Positions 8,885 to 17,836 of a stretch of DNA of 60,297 nt are shown here, piece by piece (position 1 is the stretch's first letter; each line of letters begins with the position of its first letter). The notes beneath the pieces were generated by a model. The model ran no database searches, had not been told where the DNA came from, and worked only from the letters and a program-made list of their open reading frames with translations. Made by a program: the position numbers and the translations under genes. This stretch comes from an uncultured Mycobacterium sp. (GTDB lineage: Bacteria; Actinomycetota; Actinomycetes; Mycobacteriales; Mycobacteriaceae), in NCBI GenBank assembly GCA_900078375.1, contig FLQS01000037.1:1-60297 (forward strand), given 5' to 3'.

Positions 8885-9721
8885 ATGGAACGTGCCGAAC
8901 GTCGCCCGATGCTGACCGTCGCCGCCTTGACGACCGCCGGGGCGCTTGCCCTTTCACCCATCACCGTGACGCCACCCGACCTGCACGCCGCCGGCATCTC
9001 GCCGCTACGCGTCTCCACTCAGGAGGTTCAGCTCACCGACGCCTGGTTCGACCTGCTCAACGACACCCTCATCAGTGCGTATCTGTTGGGACAGCTGGCC
9101 GTGGGGGCGAATCCTGTTTACCCCCTGCCGAATCCGATTTTCGTCGCGCCCATCCTCACGCAACTCCTGGTGGTCAACCCACTGACCTATGCGGTGCAGC
9201 TGTTGACCGGCGAGGGCGCCAAGGTCCCCACGGAGATCATCACCCACCTCGATAACCTCGTCCTTGTAGCCAAGGCCATCGGCAAGGATGTGCCCCCAGC
9301 CCTCGTCAAGGAGATACAGGCACCTTTCCAGGCCCTCCAACTGACGTTCGAATCGATCACCACCAGCACCAATTTGCTGCTCGCCCTGTTCGAGGCACCT
9401 GCGGTGTTCTTGAATGAGGCCCTTAACAGCCAGTACGGGCTGATCGGCTACAACGGCCCGATCGCGCTTGGGTTCATCATCCGAAATGCTGTGGCGCAAC
9501 AGCTCTTCACTGCGCCGCCATCCGTGCTGCCGTTCAAGAAGGCCAGCGGCGCAGCGGCCCTGCGCCCCAACGCGTCGGCCATAACCGCCGCACCGTCGGG
9601 CACTGCGAGTTCGGCCCGCTCGAGGCCCAAGGCGCCGTCGTCGGCAGCAAGCAGCAAGCACGCCACGGCATCCGCCAAAGCCACTAACAGCGGCGGCTCC
9701 GGCCACAGCAAGCGCGGCTAG
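8885..9721 (+). CDS. Tandem secreted/envelope protein family, copy 4
   Basis: Last member of the array (278 aa). Start MERAERRPMLTVAALTTAG follows AGAAAGAAA. Shared blocks: EVQLTDAWFDLL, PLPNPIFVAPILTQL, YAVQLLTGEGAKVP, EAPAVFLNEALNSQYGL, VLPFKKASGAA, and the tail SGTASSARSRPKAPSS ending GHSKRG. As in the other copies, the tail carries a PSGTA-S-SAR-PK-PS block. No Cys is seen at the end of the hydrophobic segment, so these are not lipoproteins. Confidence 0.85.
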   Translation: MERAERRPMLTVAALTTAGALALSPITVTPPDLHAAGISPLRVSTQEVQLTDAWFDLLNDTLISAYLLGQLAVGANPVYPLPNPIFVAPILTQLLVVNPLTYAVQLLTGEGAKVPTEIITHLDNLVLVAKAIGKDVPPALVKEIQAPFQALQLTFESITTSTNLLLALFEAPAVFLNEALNSQYGLIGYNGPIALGFIIRNAVAQQLFTAPPSVLPFKKASGAAALRPNASAITAAPSGTASSARSRPKAPSSAASSKHATASAKATNSGGSGHSKRG

Positions 9722-9787
9722 CTGCGATGACTAACGGCGGTGAGGCGAGTCAATCCTTGTGAAGGAACCCGACAAGAGGAGCCGCAC

Positions 9788-10480
9788 ATGACCGCCCTGC
9801 CCCCGGTAGTCGATCAACAGACCTGGCGCGCCCAGCTCGACGAACTGCGCAAGCGGGAGAAGGCCGCCACCCGTGAACTCGACGCAATCGCCGCGCAGCG
9901 CCGGCGGCTGCCGATGGTCGAGATGCCGAAATACGTCCTCACCGGACCCAGCGGACCCGTCTGCCTGGCCGAGGTGTTCGACGGCCGTTCCCAGCTGATC
10001 GTCTACAACCACATGTGGACCGACGGCGAGGAGTGGCAGTGCCCGGGATGCACCGGGTTCACCTCACAGTTCACCCGACTGGATTTCCTGGACAACTACG
10101 ACGCCCGCTTCGTCATCGTCACCAACGGGCCGATCGCAGAAGCGTTGGCGTACAAGGCCAAGGTCGGCAACACCATGGACTGGTACTCGTCGTCGGATAG
10201 TTCCTTCGGCGCCGACGTCGACGCCGCCCCAGGCGAGGGCTTCGGCGTCAATGTCTTCCTGCGCGACGGCGACACCGTCTACCGCACCTGGCACACCAAC
10301 GGCCGCGGCACCGAGCAACTCAGCCACTCGTTCCCCCTCATCGACCTGCTGCCGTGGGGGCGTCAGGAGGACTGGCAGGACTCCCCCGACGGCTGGCCGC
10401 AGCGGCCGACCTACTCCGGCTGGGCCGGCTCGCCCGACATCGCGCGGCTCTACGGCGAAAGTCCTACGCTGCACACGTGA
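9788..10480 (+). CDS. DUF899 family thioredoxin-like protein
   Basis: A 230-aa protein of the DUF899 family, thioredoxin-fold proteins of unknown substrate. Visible features: an N-terminal coiled-coil-like helix (ELRKREKAATRELDAIAAQRR), the family sequence VYNHMWTDGEEWQCPGCTGF with a CPGC pair, FVIVTNGP, and a C-terminal FPLIDLLPWGRQEDW. Start ATG 9788 follows AAGAGGA; an upstream in-frame ATG at 9740 has no good ribosome site. Its stop overlaps the GTG start of the VIT transporter gene, so the two are translationally coupled. Confidence 0.87.
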   Translation: MTALPPVVDQQTWRAQLDELRKREKAATRELDAIAAQRRRLPMVEMPKYVLTGPSGPVCLAEVFDGRSQLIVYNHMWTDGEEWQCPGCTGFTSQFTRLDFLDNYDARFVIVTNGPIAEALAYKAKVGNTMDWYSSSDSSFGADVDAAPGEGFGVNVFLRDGDTVYRTWHTNGRGTEQLSHSFPLIDLLPWGRQEDWQDSPDGWPQRPTYSGWAGSPDIARLYGESPTLHT

Positions 10481-11202
10481 CAACGCCTCCAGATCTGCCG
10501 ACCCACCCCGCCGAGCCCCACCACGGCGCCTTCGGCAGCCGACTGAACTGGCTGCGCGCCGGGGTGCTCGGCGCCAACGACGGCATCGTGTCCACCGCAG
10601 GCATCGTCGTCGGCGTGGCCGCGGCATCCACCGAGCGCGCGCCGATCTTCACCGCCGGTATCGCGGCACTGGCCGCCGGCGCCCTGTCGATGGCCGTCGG
10701 CGAATACGTGTCGGTCAGCACCCAGCGCGATTCCGAAAAGGCGATGCTCACGAAGGAACGCCGCGAGCTGGACACCCAGCCGGCGGAGGAACTCGACGAG
10801 CTCGCAGCGCTCTACGAGGCCAAGGGCCTGACCCCGGCGACCGCCCGGACTGTGGCCGAGGAGCTCACCGACCACGACGCGTTCGCCGCCCACGTCGACA
10901 TCGAACTGCGCATCGACCCGGACGAACTGACCAACCCGTGGCAGGCCGCGATCTCCTCGGCCATCGCATTCACGGTCGGCGCAGTCCTGCCGCTGCTCGC
11001 GATCCTCTTACCGCCGCCGTCGCTGCGGGTGCCGATCACCTTCGTCTCGGTGTTGATCGCGCTGGCACTGACCGGCTGGCTCAGCGCGCGCCTCGGCGGC
11101 GCCAATCCGCGGCGCGCCATCTACCGGGTGGTCATCGGCGGCGCACTGGCGATGGCGATCACTTTCGGTATCGGCCACCTCGTCGGTGGCGCGGTCGGTT
11201 AG
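10477..11202 (+). CDS. VIT1/CCC1-family Fe2+/Mn2+ transporter
   Basis: A 241-aa membrane protein of the vacuolar iron transporter family, probably moving Fe2+ or Mn2+ out of the cytoplasm. N-terminal signature NWLRAGVLGANDGIVSTAGIVVGVAAAS, then LAAGALSMAVGEYVSVSTQRDSE, a soluble acidic helical segment (EELDELAALYEAKG, DHDAFAAHVDIEL) and three C-terminal membrane segments. The GTG start at 10477 overlaps the preceding TGA (GTGA). Pairing with a DUF899 redox protein suggests a metal or oxidative-stress unit, which is inference only. Confidence 0.9.
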   Translation: MTTPPDLPTHPAEPHHGAFGSRLNWLRAGVLGANDGIVSTAGIVVGVAAASTERAPIFTAGIAALAAGALSMAVGEYVSVSTQRDSEKAMLTKERRELDTQPAEELDELAALYEAKGLTPATARTVAEELTDHDAFAAHVDIELRIDPDELTNPWQAAISSAIAFTVGAVLPLLAILLPPPSLRVPITFVSVLIALALTGWLSARLGGANPRRAIYRVVIGGALAMAITFGIGHLVGGAVG

Positions 11203-11205
11203 CGA

Positions 11206-12075
11206 TCAGTCCGTGTACTCAGCCGAACCGTCGTCGAGCACGATCCGCGCGTTCGTACCGTCGGGCCCGCTGGCCTCGGTGGAAAAGACCGCACGCCCGG
11301 GCTCCGTGCGCCAGATCGAGGTCGTCAACGTCTCACCCGGGAAAACCGGCGCCGAGAACCGTGCGCTGACCGCGGTGAGCTTCGCGGCGTCGTTTCCGGC
11401 AAGCTCGGAAAGCAGTGCGCGCCCGGCGAATCCGTAGGTGCACAGCCCGTGCAGAATCGGCCTGTCGAAACCGGCCAGCTCGCGGGCGAACCACGGATCG
11501 CTGTGCAGCGGATTGCGGTCACCGGAGAGCCGGTAGATCAACGCCTGGTCGCCGCGGGTTTCCATGGCGATGCGGGCGTCGGGCTCGCGATCGGGGAATT
11601 CCGGGGCGACCGGTCGTTGACCGGGCTGCCCGCCGAAGCCGCCTTCGCCGCGGATGACGGCGGTCGACAGCGTCTCGGCGATCAACTCACCAGTGGCCGG
11701 ATCGGTGCCCCGGCCGCGCATCACAATGATCGCGTTCTTGCCCTCGCCCTTGTCCTGAATGTCGGCGACCTCGGAGACCACCGACAGTTCACCGGAAGCG
11801 GGCAGCGGCGCGTGCAACCGGATCTCCTGGGATCCGTGAAGCAGCATGCCCCAGTTGAACGAGCCCACCTTGGTGGCGGCGCCGAACGCCGGGCAGCAGA
11901 TGACGGCGAAGGTCGGCAGGACCTGCTGGGCGATGTCGTGACTGTTGTCGGTGGTGAAGGCCAGGTCGTCGGTGCCCGCGCCCACGCCGAGCGCGTAGAG
12001 CATCGTGTCGCGATCGGTCCACTGGTAGGGCTGGGCGTCGGTGACCGCTCCGATTGCCGTGGGGTCGATGGGCAT
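11206..12075 (-). CDS. htdY: MaoC-type (R)-3-hydroxyacyl dehydratase
   Basis: A 289-aa double-hotdog enoyl-CoA hydratase 2 / 3-hydroxyacyl-thioester dehydratase. The hydratase-2 signature is plain: YRLSGDRNPLHSDPWFA followed by RPILHG, supplying the catalytic Asp and His. Start ATG 12075 has AGGAG seven bases upstream; a longer reading to 12141 lacks this. It sits divergent to lpqD and next to acrA1, the order of Rv3389c-Rv3390-Rv3391 in M. tuberculosis, which supports the htdY name. Likely role in fatty acid or beta-oxidation chemistry. Confidence 0.88.
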   Translation of the reverse strand: MPIDPTAIGAVTDAQPYQWTDRDTMLYALGVGAGTDDLAFTTDNSHDIAQQVLPTFAVICCPAFGAATKVGSFNWGMLLHGSQEIRLHAPLPASGELSVVSEVADIQDKGEGKNAIIVMRGRGTDPATGELIAETLSTAVIRGEGGFGGQPGQRPVAPEFPDREPDARIAMETRGDQALIYRLSGDRNPLHSDPWFARELAGFDRPILHGLCTYGFAGRALLSELAGNDAAKLTAVSARFSAPVFPGETLTTSIWRTEPGRAVFSTEASGPDGTNARIVLDDGSAEYTD

Positions 12076-12167
12076 TGCCGCACTCCTGGGGTCGTGGATG
12101 GAGAATCTCCATAGTTGCACTGCGGAAATCTCACCCGCCACAGCGGTGGACAGTGCAGGCTAGGACG

Positions 12168-12875
12168 ATGCCTGTTTCCCGCACCCGGACCCTTGTCGCG
12201 ATCCTCGCTGCGCTGTTGGCGGCCGTACTGCTGGCTTCTTGCAGTTCCTCCACTCCGAGCGAGCGCACGATCACGCTGACGTTCATCCGGCACGGGCAGT
12301 CGGAAGCCAACGCCAACGGCATCATCGACACGTCGGTGCCCGGGCCGTCATTGACACCCACTGGCGAGCAGCAGGCCGACGCCGTGGCCAGCCGGCTGCA
12401 GAGCAACAAATACGACGGTATCTACGCCTCGGAGCTGGTTCGCGCCCAGCAGACAGCCGCCCCGATGTCCAAGGCCCTCGGGGAAAAGGTGACGGTGTTG
12501 CCGGGCCTCAACGAGATCCCCGCGGGCTGGTTCGACGGTGGCAAGGAAGACAAGGCCGCCATCACGTACATGGTGGCCCCGGCCGACTGGTTGCGCGGGG
12601 ACACCAGCTTCAGCATCCCGGGATCGGTCAGCGGCACCGACTTCAACGGGCAGTTCACCGAGGCGGTGCAGCGCATCTACGCGAGCGGCGACAACAAGCC
12701 GGTCGCCTTCTCGAGCGCCGCTTCGATCATGATGTGGACCCTGCTGAACGCGCGCAATGCCAAGAACAGCCTGGCCACCGATCATCCGCTGCCCAATACC
12801 GGCCGCGTGGTGGTGACCGGCAACCCGGTGATCGGGTGGACGCTCGTGGATTGGGACGGCATCACCGCGTTCTGA
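12168..12875 (+). CDS. lpqD: LpqD-like lipoprotein of the histidine phosphatase superfamily
   Basis: A 235-aa exported lipoprotein: signal peptide AILAALLAAVLLASC with lipobox Cys at residue 25, then a phosphoglycerate-mutase-like domain with the RHG motif at 41-43 (FIRHGQSEAN) and SELVRAQQTA. The second catalytic His region is not obvious: late in the domain I see VAFSSAASIMMW, where active family members usually have a GH pair, so activity is doubtful. Start ATG 12168 just follows the htdY promoter region. Confidence 0.85.
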   Translation: MPVSRTRTLVAILAALLAAVLLASCSSSTPSERTITLTFIRHGQSEANANGIIDTSVPGPSLTPTGEQQADAVASRLQSNKYDGIYASELVRAQQTAAPMSKALGEKVTVLPGLNEIPAGWFDGGKEDKAAITYMVAPADWLRGDTSFSIPGSVSGTDFNGQFTEAVQRIYASGDNKPVAFSSAASIMMWTLLNARNAKNSLATDHPLPNTGRVVVTGNPVIGWTLVDWDGITAF

Positions 12876-12876
12876 G

Positions 12877-13284
12877 ATGGGCTCCGAACGGTTCGGCATG
12901 CCGCTGCGGGTGCGCTACGCCGAATGTGACATGCAGGGCCGGGTTTTCAATGGCCACTACCTGACGTGGGTCGACATGGCCCTCAATGAGGCGCTGCGCG
13001 AGATCTTCGGTGACTACCAAACGCTGACCGACGCGGGTGTCGATTTCGTGGTGGCCGCGGCCGAACTGCAGTTCCGCCGGCCCGCGCATTTCGATGACGA
13101 CCTGGTGGTCGCGGTGGGATTCGACCCGCTGGGCCGCACGTCGTTGCGCAGCACCTACGAGATCCGGCGTGGCCAAGACCTGATCGCCGACGCGGCGATG
13201 ATCCACGTCTGTGTCGACGCGGCGACGTTCGAGAAACAGCCATGGCCGGACTGGTTTCGGGAACGACTTAACCAAACTGGTTGA
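12877..13284 (+). CDS. 4HBT/YbgC-type acyl-CoA thioesterase
   Basis: A 135-aa single-hotdog protein. The 4HBT active-site segment is YAECDMQGRVFNGHYL, with Asp followed by the typical G-x-V-x-N-x-x-Y. It starts one base after the lpqD stop, so it is co-transcribed. It probably hydrolyses acyl-CoA or acyl-carrier thioesters near the AcrA1 reductase; the substrate cannot be read from sequence. Confidence 0.86.
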   Translation: MGSERFGMPLRVRYAECDMQGRVFNGHYLTWVDMALNEALREIFGDYQTLTDAGVDFVVAAAELQFRRPAHFDDDLVVAVGFDPLGRTSLRSTYEIRRGQDLIADAAMIHVCVDAATFEKQPWPDWFRERLNQTG

Positions 13285-13315
13285 CCGCGGGACGATCGCC
13301 GATCAAGGATGACCC

Positions 13316-15139
13316 ATGCGCTATGTCGTTACCGGCGGTACCGGGTTCCTTGAGCGCCGGGTCGCCACCCAGCTCCTCGACCGCTACGACGACGCCGAGG
13401 TGTGGGTGTCGGCCGATTCGCCGCCGGATCGCGCCGACCACGTCGTCAACTGCAGGCCGGCCGGCACCGAGGCGGCCCTGGCCCTGAGCCGCGAGTTGGG
13501 TGCCACGCTGCACCAACTGTCCTCGGTTGCGGTGGCCGGCGACTTCGCCGGCGAATACACCGAGGACGATTTCGATGTCGGCCAGCAGCTGCCCACCCGC
13601 GGGCACCGGGCGGCCTTCGACGCCGAGCAGCTGGTGCGATTGTCGTCTGATGTGCGGTGGCGGATCTATCGGACCGGCGTGATCGTCGGCGACTCCCGCA
13701 CCGGCGAGATCGATCGAATCACCGGTCCCTATCACGTCTTCGGCCTGCTCGCCCGGCTGACCGGCCTACCGTCGGTGACCCCGATTCCGCTGCCCGACAT
13801 CGGCCGCATCAACGTCGTCCCCGTTGACTATGTCGTCGCGGCGCTGGTGGAACTCATGCACATCGATGGCCACGACGGGCAGACCTTCCACCTGACCGCA
13901 GTCGAGCCGATCGGATTGCGCCAGATCTATCGCGGGGTGGCCCGCACGGCGGGGTTACCGAATCTGCGGGGTGGTTTACCTCGCCGAGTGGCCGAACCAA
14001 TCCTGGGGGTGCGTGGTCGCGCGAAAGTGTTGCGGGACATGGTAGTTACGCAGATCGGTGTGCCACCTGACGCTGTCGACAGCTTCGAGACCGCCGCGGT
14101 CTTCCATTCGGAATCCGCCAGAGAAGCGTTGGCCCCCAGCGGAATCGAGCCCCCACCGTTCTCGGCCTACGCCCCTGCGTTGTGGCGGTACTGGGCCGAG
14201 CACCTCGATCCCGAACGCACCCGCAGCGGCGACCCGGCCGGGCCGCTGGTGGGCAGGCACGTGATCATCACCGGGGCGTCCAGTGGCATCGGCAGGGCCG
14301 CGGCGGCAGCGGTCGCCGCGCGCGGCGCCACGGTGTTCGCGTTGGCGCGCAACGGCGCAGCGCTGCAGGAGCTCGTCGAGGAGATCGAAGCCGATGGCGG
14401 CAAGGCCTTCGCCTTCAGCTGCGACGTCACCGACACCGAGTCCGTCGAGACGACGATCGCCGAGATCCTCGGGAGCTTCGGCCACGTCGACTATCTGGTC
14501 AACAACGCCGGCCGTTCGATTCGGCGCTCGGTGAGCGCCTCGACCGACCGGTTGCACGACTACGAACGGGTGATGGCGGTCAACTACTTCGGCGCGGTGC
14601 GGATGGTGCTGGCGCTGCTGCCGCACTGGCAGGCGCGCCGGTTCGGCCACGTGGTCAACGTGTCCAGCGCGGGTGTACAGGCGCGCAATCCGAAATACAG
14701 CTCGTATCTGCCGACCAAGGCCGCGCTCGATGCGTTCACCGATGTGGTGGCGTCGGAAACCCTGTCGGACAACATCACCTTCACGACGATCCACATGCCG
14801 CTGGTGAGGACGCCGATGATCGCGCCGTCAGGCCGACTGAACCCGGTGCCTCCGATCAGCGCCGATCATGCGGCGGCGATGGTAGTGCGGGCTCTGGTGG
14901 ACAAACCGGTACGGATCGATACACCGCTGGGGACCCTGGCTGACGCCGGCCAGTACTTCACCCCGAAGTTGGCTCGTCGGGTGCTGCACCAGCTCTACCT
15001 GGGCTATCCCGACTCGCCGGCCACGCGCGGCGAGGTCCGGCGCCCGTCGTCCCCTGGTCCGCGTTTGCCGGTGCCGCGATTTCGCGCACCGCGACCCGTC
15101 AAGCGAGTGGTACGGCTGGTGCCTGGCGTGCACTGGTGA
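13316..15139 (+). CDS. acrA1: Two-domain acyl-CoA reductase-like SDR (AcrA1)
   Basis: A 607-aa fusion of two NAD(P) domains. Residues 1 to about 300 form an extended-SDR domain (MRYVVTGGTGF at the N-terminus; the usual third Gly position reads ERR instead of GR). From about 314 a classical SDR domain starts with VIITGASSGIG, with the NNAG motif and an active-site YLPTK Tyr-x3-Lys preceded by VSSAG. AcrA1-type proteins reduce acyl-CoA to aldehyde or alcohol in wax or mycolate-related lipid synthesis. Start follows AAGGATG. In M. tuberculosis cmaA1 follows; here a LuxR gene does. Confidence 0.85.
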   Translation: MRYVVTGGTGFLERRVATQLLDRYDDAEVWVSADSPPDRADHVVNCRPAGTEAALALSRELGATLHQLSSVAVAGDFAGEYTEDDFDVGQQLPTRGHRAAFDAEQLVRLSSDVRWRIYRTGVIVGDSRTGEIDRITGPYHVFGLLARLTGLPSVTPIPLPDIGRINVVPVDYVVAALVELMHIDGHDGQTFHLTAVEPIGLRQIYRGVARTAGLPNLRGGLPRRVAEPILGVRGRAKVLRDMVVTQIGVPPDAVDSFETAAVFHSESAREALAPSGIEPPPFSAYAPALWRYWAEHLDPERTRSGDPAGPLVGRHVIITGASSGIGRAAAAAVAARGATVFALARNGAALQELVEEIEADGGKAFAFSCDVTDTESVETTIAEILGSFGHVDYLVNNAGRSIRRSVSASTDRLHDYERVMAVNYFGAVRMVLALLPHWQARRFGHVVNVSSAGVQARNPKYSSYLPTKAALDAFTDVVASETLSDNITFTTIHMPLVRTPMIAPSGRLNPVPPISADHAAAMVVRALVDKPVRIDTPLGTLADAGQYFTPKLARRVLHQLYLGYPDSPATRGEVRRPSSPGPRLPVPRFRAPRPVKRVVRLVPGVHW

Positions 15140-15198
15140 ACTCGGCCAGATCGGCGCGAGAGTCAGCGGCGGACGGGGTCGCCACTTAGGCTGCTCGC

Positions 15199-17811
15199 AT
15201 GGAGTCGGGTTGGCAGCTACTGGAGCGCCCGGCCAAGCACGAGGTCATCACATCCGCGCTGTCCGACAGCGAAATCTCCGGCGTGGTGATCACAGGTCCT
15301 GCAGGGGTCGGCAAGACCACTCTGGCCCGCGCGGTCACCGCGTCCCTTCCGGGACACGCCCGGTGGGCCGCGTGCACGGCGTCGTCAAGCAGCATCCCGC
15401 TGGGCGCGTTCGCCCAGTGGGTCAAACCCACCGACGCCCGCGATCCAATCGAGCTGCTGGTCTCGGCACGGCAGTCCTTGCTGGCCGACGGACCTGCGGT
15501 GATCGGCGTCGACGACGCTCATCTGCTCGACCAGCTGTCCGCCACGCTGCTGCATCAGATCGCGGTGGAACGCACCGCGTCGATCGTCGCCACAGTGCGC
15601 AGTGGCGAACCGGTGCCCGACTCGGTGATGACGCTGTGGAAAGACGGCTACTTGCGCCGCATCGATCTGGAGCCGTTCACCAAGCGGGAGTGCACCGCCC
15701 TGGTCGAGTCGGTCCTCGACGGCACCCTGGAAGAGCTGAGTGCCAACGTCATCTGGTCACAGTCCGGGGGCAACCCGCTGTTCCTGCGGCACATGGTCGA
15801 GGCGGCGCTGGAAGCCGGCACCCTGGGCGAGGTCAACGGTGTCTGGCAGTTGCGTGGGGCGACCACCGTGTCACCGGGATTGGCCACGCTGCTGGAGAAC
15901 CGCTTCGACAACGCCGACCCCGAAGCCGTCACGGTGCTGCGGCTGTTGGCGCTATGTGAACCGCTGGACATCGACGCGCTGGTGGAACTCGCCGGCGAGC
16001 GGGCCATTGATGCCGCGGAGAAGGCGAACCTCATCCGGATCGACCGCGACGGACCAGACCTCAACGCCCGGATCAGCCATCCGCTATATGGCGACGTGGT
16101 GATGCGACAGATCGGGACCGCATCGGCGCGCATGCTGCGCGGTCAGATCGTCACGGTGCTCAACCGGCACAAGCCGACGTCGGCGGCCGGTCGGATCCGG
16201 CTGGCCCAGCTGTATCTGGACAGTGACCAGACCGCCGAAACGGGCCTCTTGGTCGCGGCAGCCAAAGATGCCGTGTCACTTGCCAATGCTCCGCTAGGTG
16301 AACGGCTGGCGCGCACCGCATTCGAGCGTGAATACGGAATGCGGGCAGCGCATCTGCTGTCCAGGGCGCTGCTGTGGCAGGGCCGGCCCGGCGAGGCCGA
16401 CGAAATCCTGGCCCGGTTCGACCCCGACGACCTCGACGAGGTCCAGCTGGTGTTGTGGGGCATCCCGCGGGCGTCGATCGTGTTCTGGTCACTCGGCGAG
16501 GTGGCGCGCGCCCACGAGGTGATGAAGTTGCTTCGGACCCGGATCAGCAACCCGATTCTGCGGCCGATGGTCGACGCGGCCGACGCAGCCTTCACGATCT
16601 TCGAGAACAAGCTGCCCGAAGGTTTGGCGTTGGCCGAGGCGGTGCTGGCCAATCCCGGAGCGCCCGAACAGGCGGTGGAGACGGCGGCGTTCGCGGCCGG
16701 GCTGGCCATGCCGGTGGCCGGCCGGGGCGCCGACTTCGTCGACATCGCCGAACGCTGTTTCGACACACAACGATCCACCGATGGCCTGATCCGAATTATG
16801 GCCCGCTACGGCGAGGTGCTGGCCCTGGTGTCCATCGGCGAGCTGGACAAGGCCGAGAAGCGTGCGGTGGCCTACGGCGAGTTCTCGTCGTCCGGGGAGT
16901 TTCTCGGGTGGGCGGTCGCCAAGTTGATGACGGCCGTCGTGGCGATCTCCCGGGGCAGGTTCGCCGAAGCGATCCCGACGATCGAACAGGCGCTGGCCGC
17001 GCTCAATGCGGAGAACTCGCTGCCGTGGCGGCTGCCGGGCCGGCTTCTGCTGGCCCGCGCCTATGCCGGCTCGGGCAGGGCCGACGAGGCCGACCGGGTG
17101 CTGGGCGAAGCCGCCGAACACACCGGTCCCACGGTGGCGTTGTACGACCCCGAAGTGCTGGCGGTCAAGGCGTGGGTCGCCGCGGCGCGCGGCGGAGGCC
17201 GTCGGGCCGTCGAGCTGTCCCGCGCGGCCGCCGATGCCGCCCACCGCAGCGGTCAGTTCGCGGTGGAGGCCGAGGCATTGCACGATGCGGTCCGGTTCGG
17301 CGATCGCAAACTCAGTCACCGGCTGCAGTCGCTGGCGGTGTGCATCGACGGTCCGCTGCCGCAGCTGTATGCCCGGCACGCCACCGCCTTGGCGGACGCC
17401 GACGGCGATGCGCTGGACGCGGTCAGCATCGATTTCGAACAGGCCGGGCTGCTGCTGTCGGCCGCCGACGCCGCCGCGCAGGCCGCCGGATTCCACGAGC
17501 AGCGCGATGCCCGCCGCCGGGAGATCGAATCGGTCACCCGCGCAATGCGTCTGGCGTCATTGTGCGGGGGCGCCTCCTCCCCCGCCATCCGGGGCGCCGC
17601 GCGACCGCTGCCGGTGACCGCGCGTGAACTCGAGGTCGCCGAGCTGGTCGCCGCCGGCTTGTCGAATCGGGATATCGCCGTGCAGCTGTCGGTTTCGGTG
17701 CGCACCGTCGAGGGTCACGTGTACCGGGCGTGCCTCAAACTCGGTGTGTCCGACCGCGATGGGCTGGCCGCCATCATCCGCGAGGGCGGTCCGCGCCCTA
17801 CCGGAACGTGA
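15199..17811 (+). CDS. Large LuxR-family (LAL-type) ATPase regulator
   Basis: An 870-aa transcriptional regulator. Walker A GPAGVGKT at 33-40 and a Walker B-like VIGVDDAHLLDQL near 103 define an N-terminal STAND/AAA ATPase module; the middle is helical and TPR-like; a LuxR helix-turn-helix occupies about the last 60 residues (TARELEVAELVAAGLSNRDI, then VRTVEGHVYRACLKLGV). Target genes and ligand unknown. It sits between acrA1 and iunH, where M. tuberculosis has cmaA1 on the other strand. Confidence 0.9.
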   Translation: MESGWQLLERPAKHEVITSALSDSEISGVVITGPAGVGKTTLARAVTASLPGHARWAACTASSSSIPLGAFAQWVKPTDARDPIELLVSARQSLLADGPAVIGVDDAHLLDQLSATLLHQIAVERTASIVATVRSGEPVPDSVMTLWKDGYLRRIDLEPFTKRECTALVESVLDGTLEELSANVIWSQSGGNPLFLRHMVEAALEAGTLGEVNGVWQLRGATTVSPGLATLLENRFDNADPEAVTVLRLLALCEPLDIDALVELAGERAIDAAEKANLIRIDRDGPDLNARISHPLYGDVVMRQIGTASARMLRGQIVTVLNRHKPTSAAGRIRLAQLYLDSDQTAETGLLVAAAKDAVSLANAPLGERLARTAFEREYGMRAAHLLSRALLWQGRPGEADEILARFDPDDLDEVQLVLWGIPRASIVFWSLGEVARAHEVMKLLRTRISNPILRPMVDAADAAFTIFENKLPEGLALAEAVLANPGAPEQAVETAAFAAGLAMPVAGRGADFVDIAERCFDTQRSTDGLIRIMARYGEVLALVSIGELDKAEKRAVAYGEFSSSGEFLGWAVAKLMTAVVAISRGRFAEAIPTIEQALAALNAENSLPWRLPGRLLLARAYAGSGRADEADRVLGEAAEHTGPTVALYDPEVLAVKAWVAAARGGGRRAVELSRAAADAAHRSGQFAVEAEALHDAVRFGDRKLSHRLQSLAVCIDGPLPQLYARHATALADADGDALDAVSIDFEQAGLLLSAADAAAQAAGFHEQRDARRREIESVTRAMRLASLCGGASSPAIRGAARPLPVTARELEVAELVAAGLSNRDIAVQLSVSVRTVEGHVYRACLKLGVSDRDGLAAIIREGGPRPTGT

Positions 17812-17836
17812 TGCCGAGGCGGGTATCGTTACCGCG

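Noticed and set aside
16374..17627. 417-codon frame inside the LuxR regulator gene
   Set aside because: Same-strand shadow with Arg/Gly-rich composition; the LuxR frame has Walker A and helix-turn-helix motifs.
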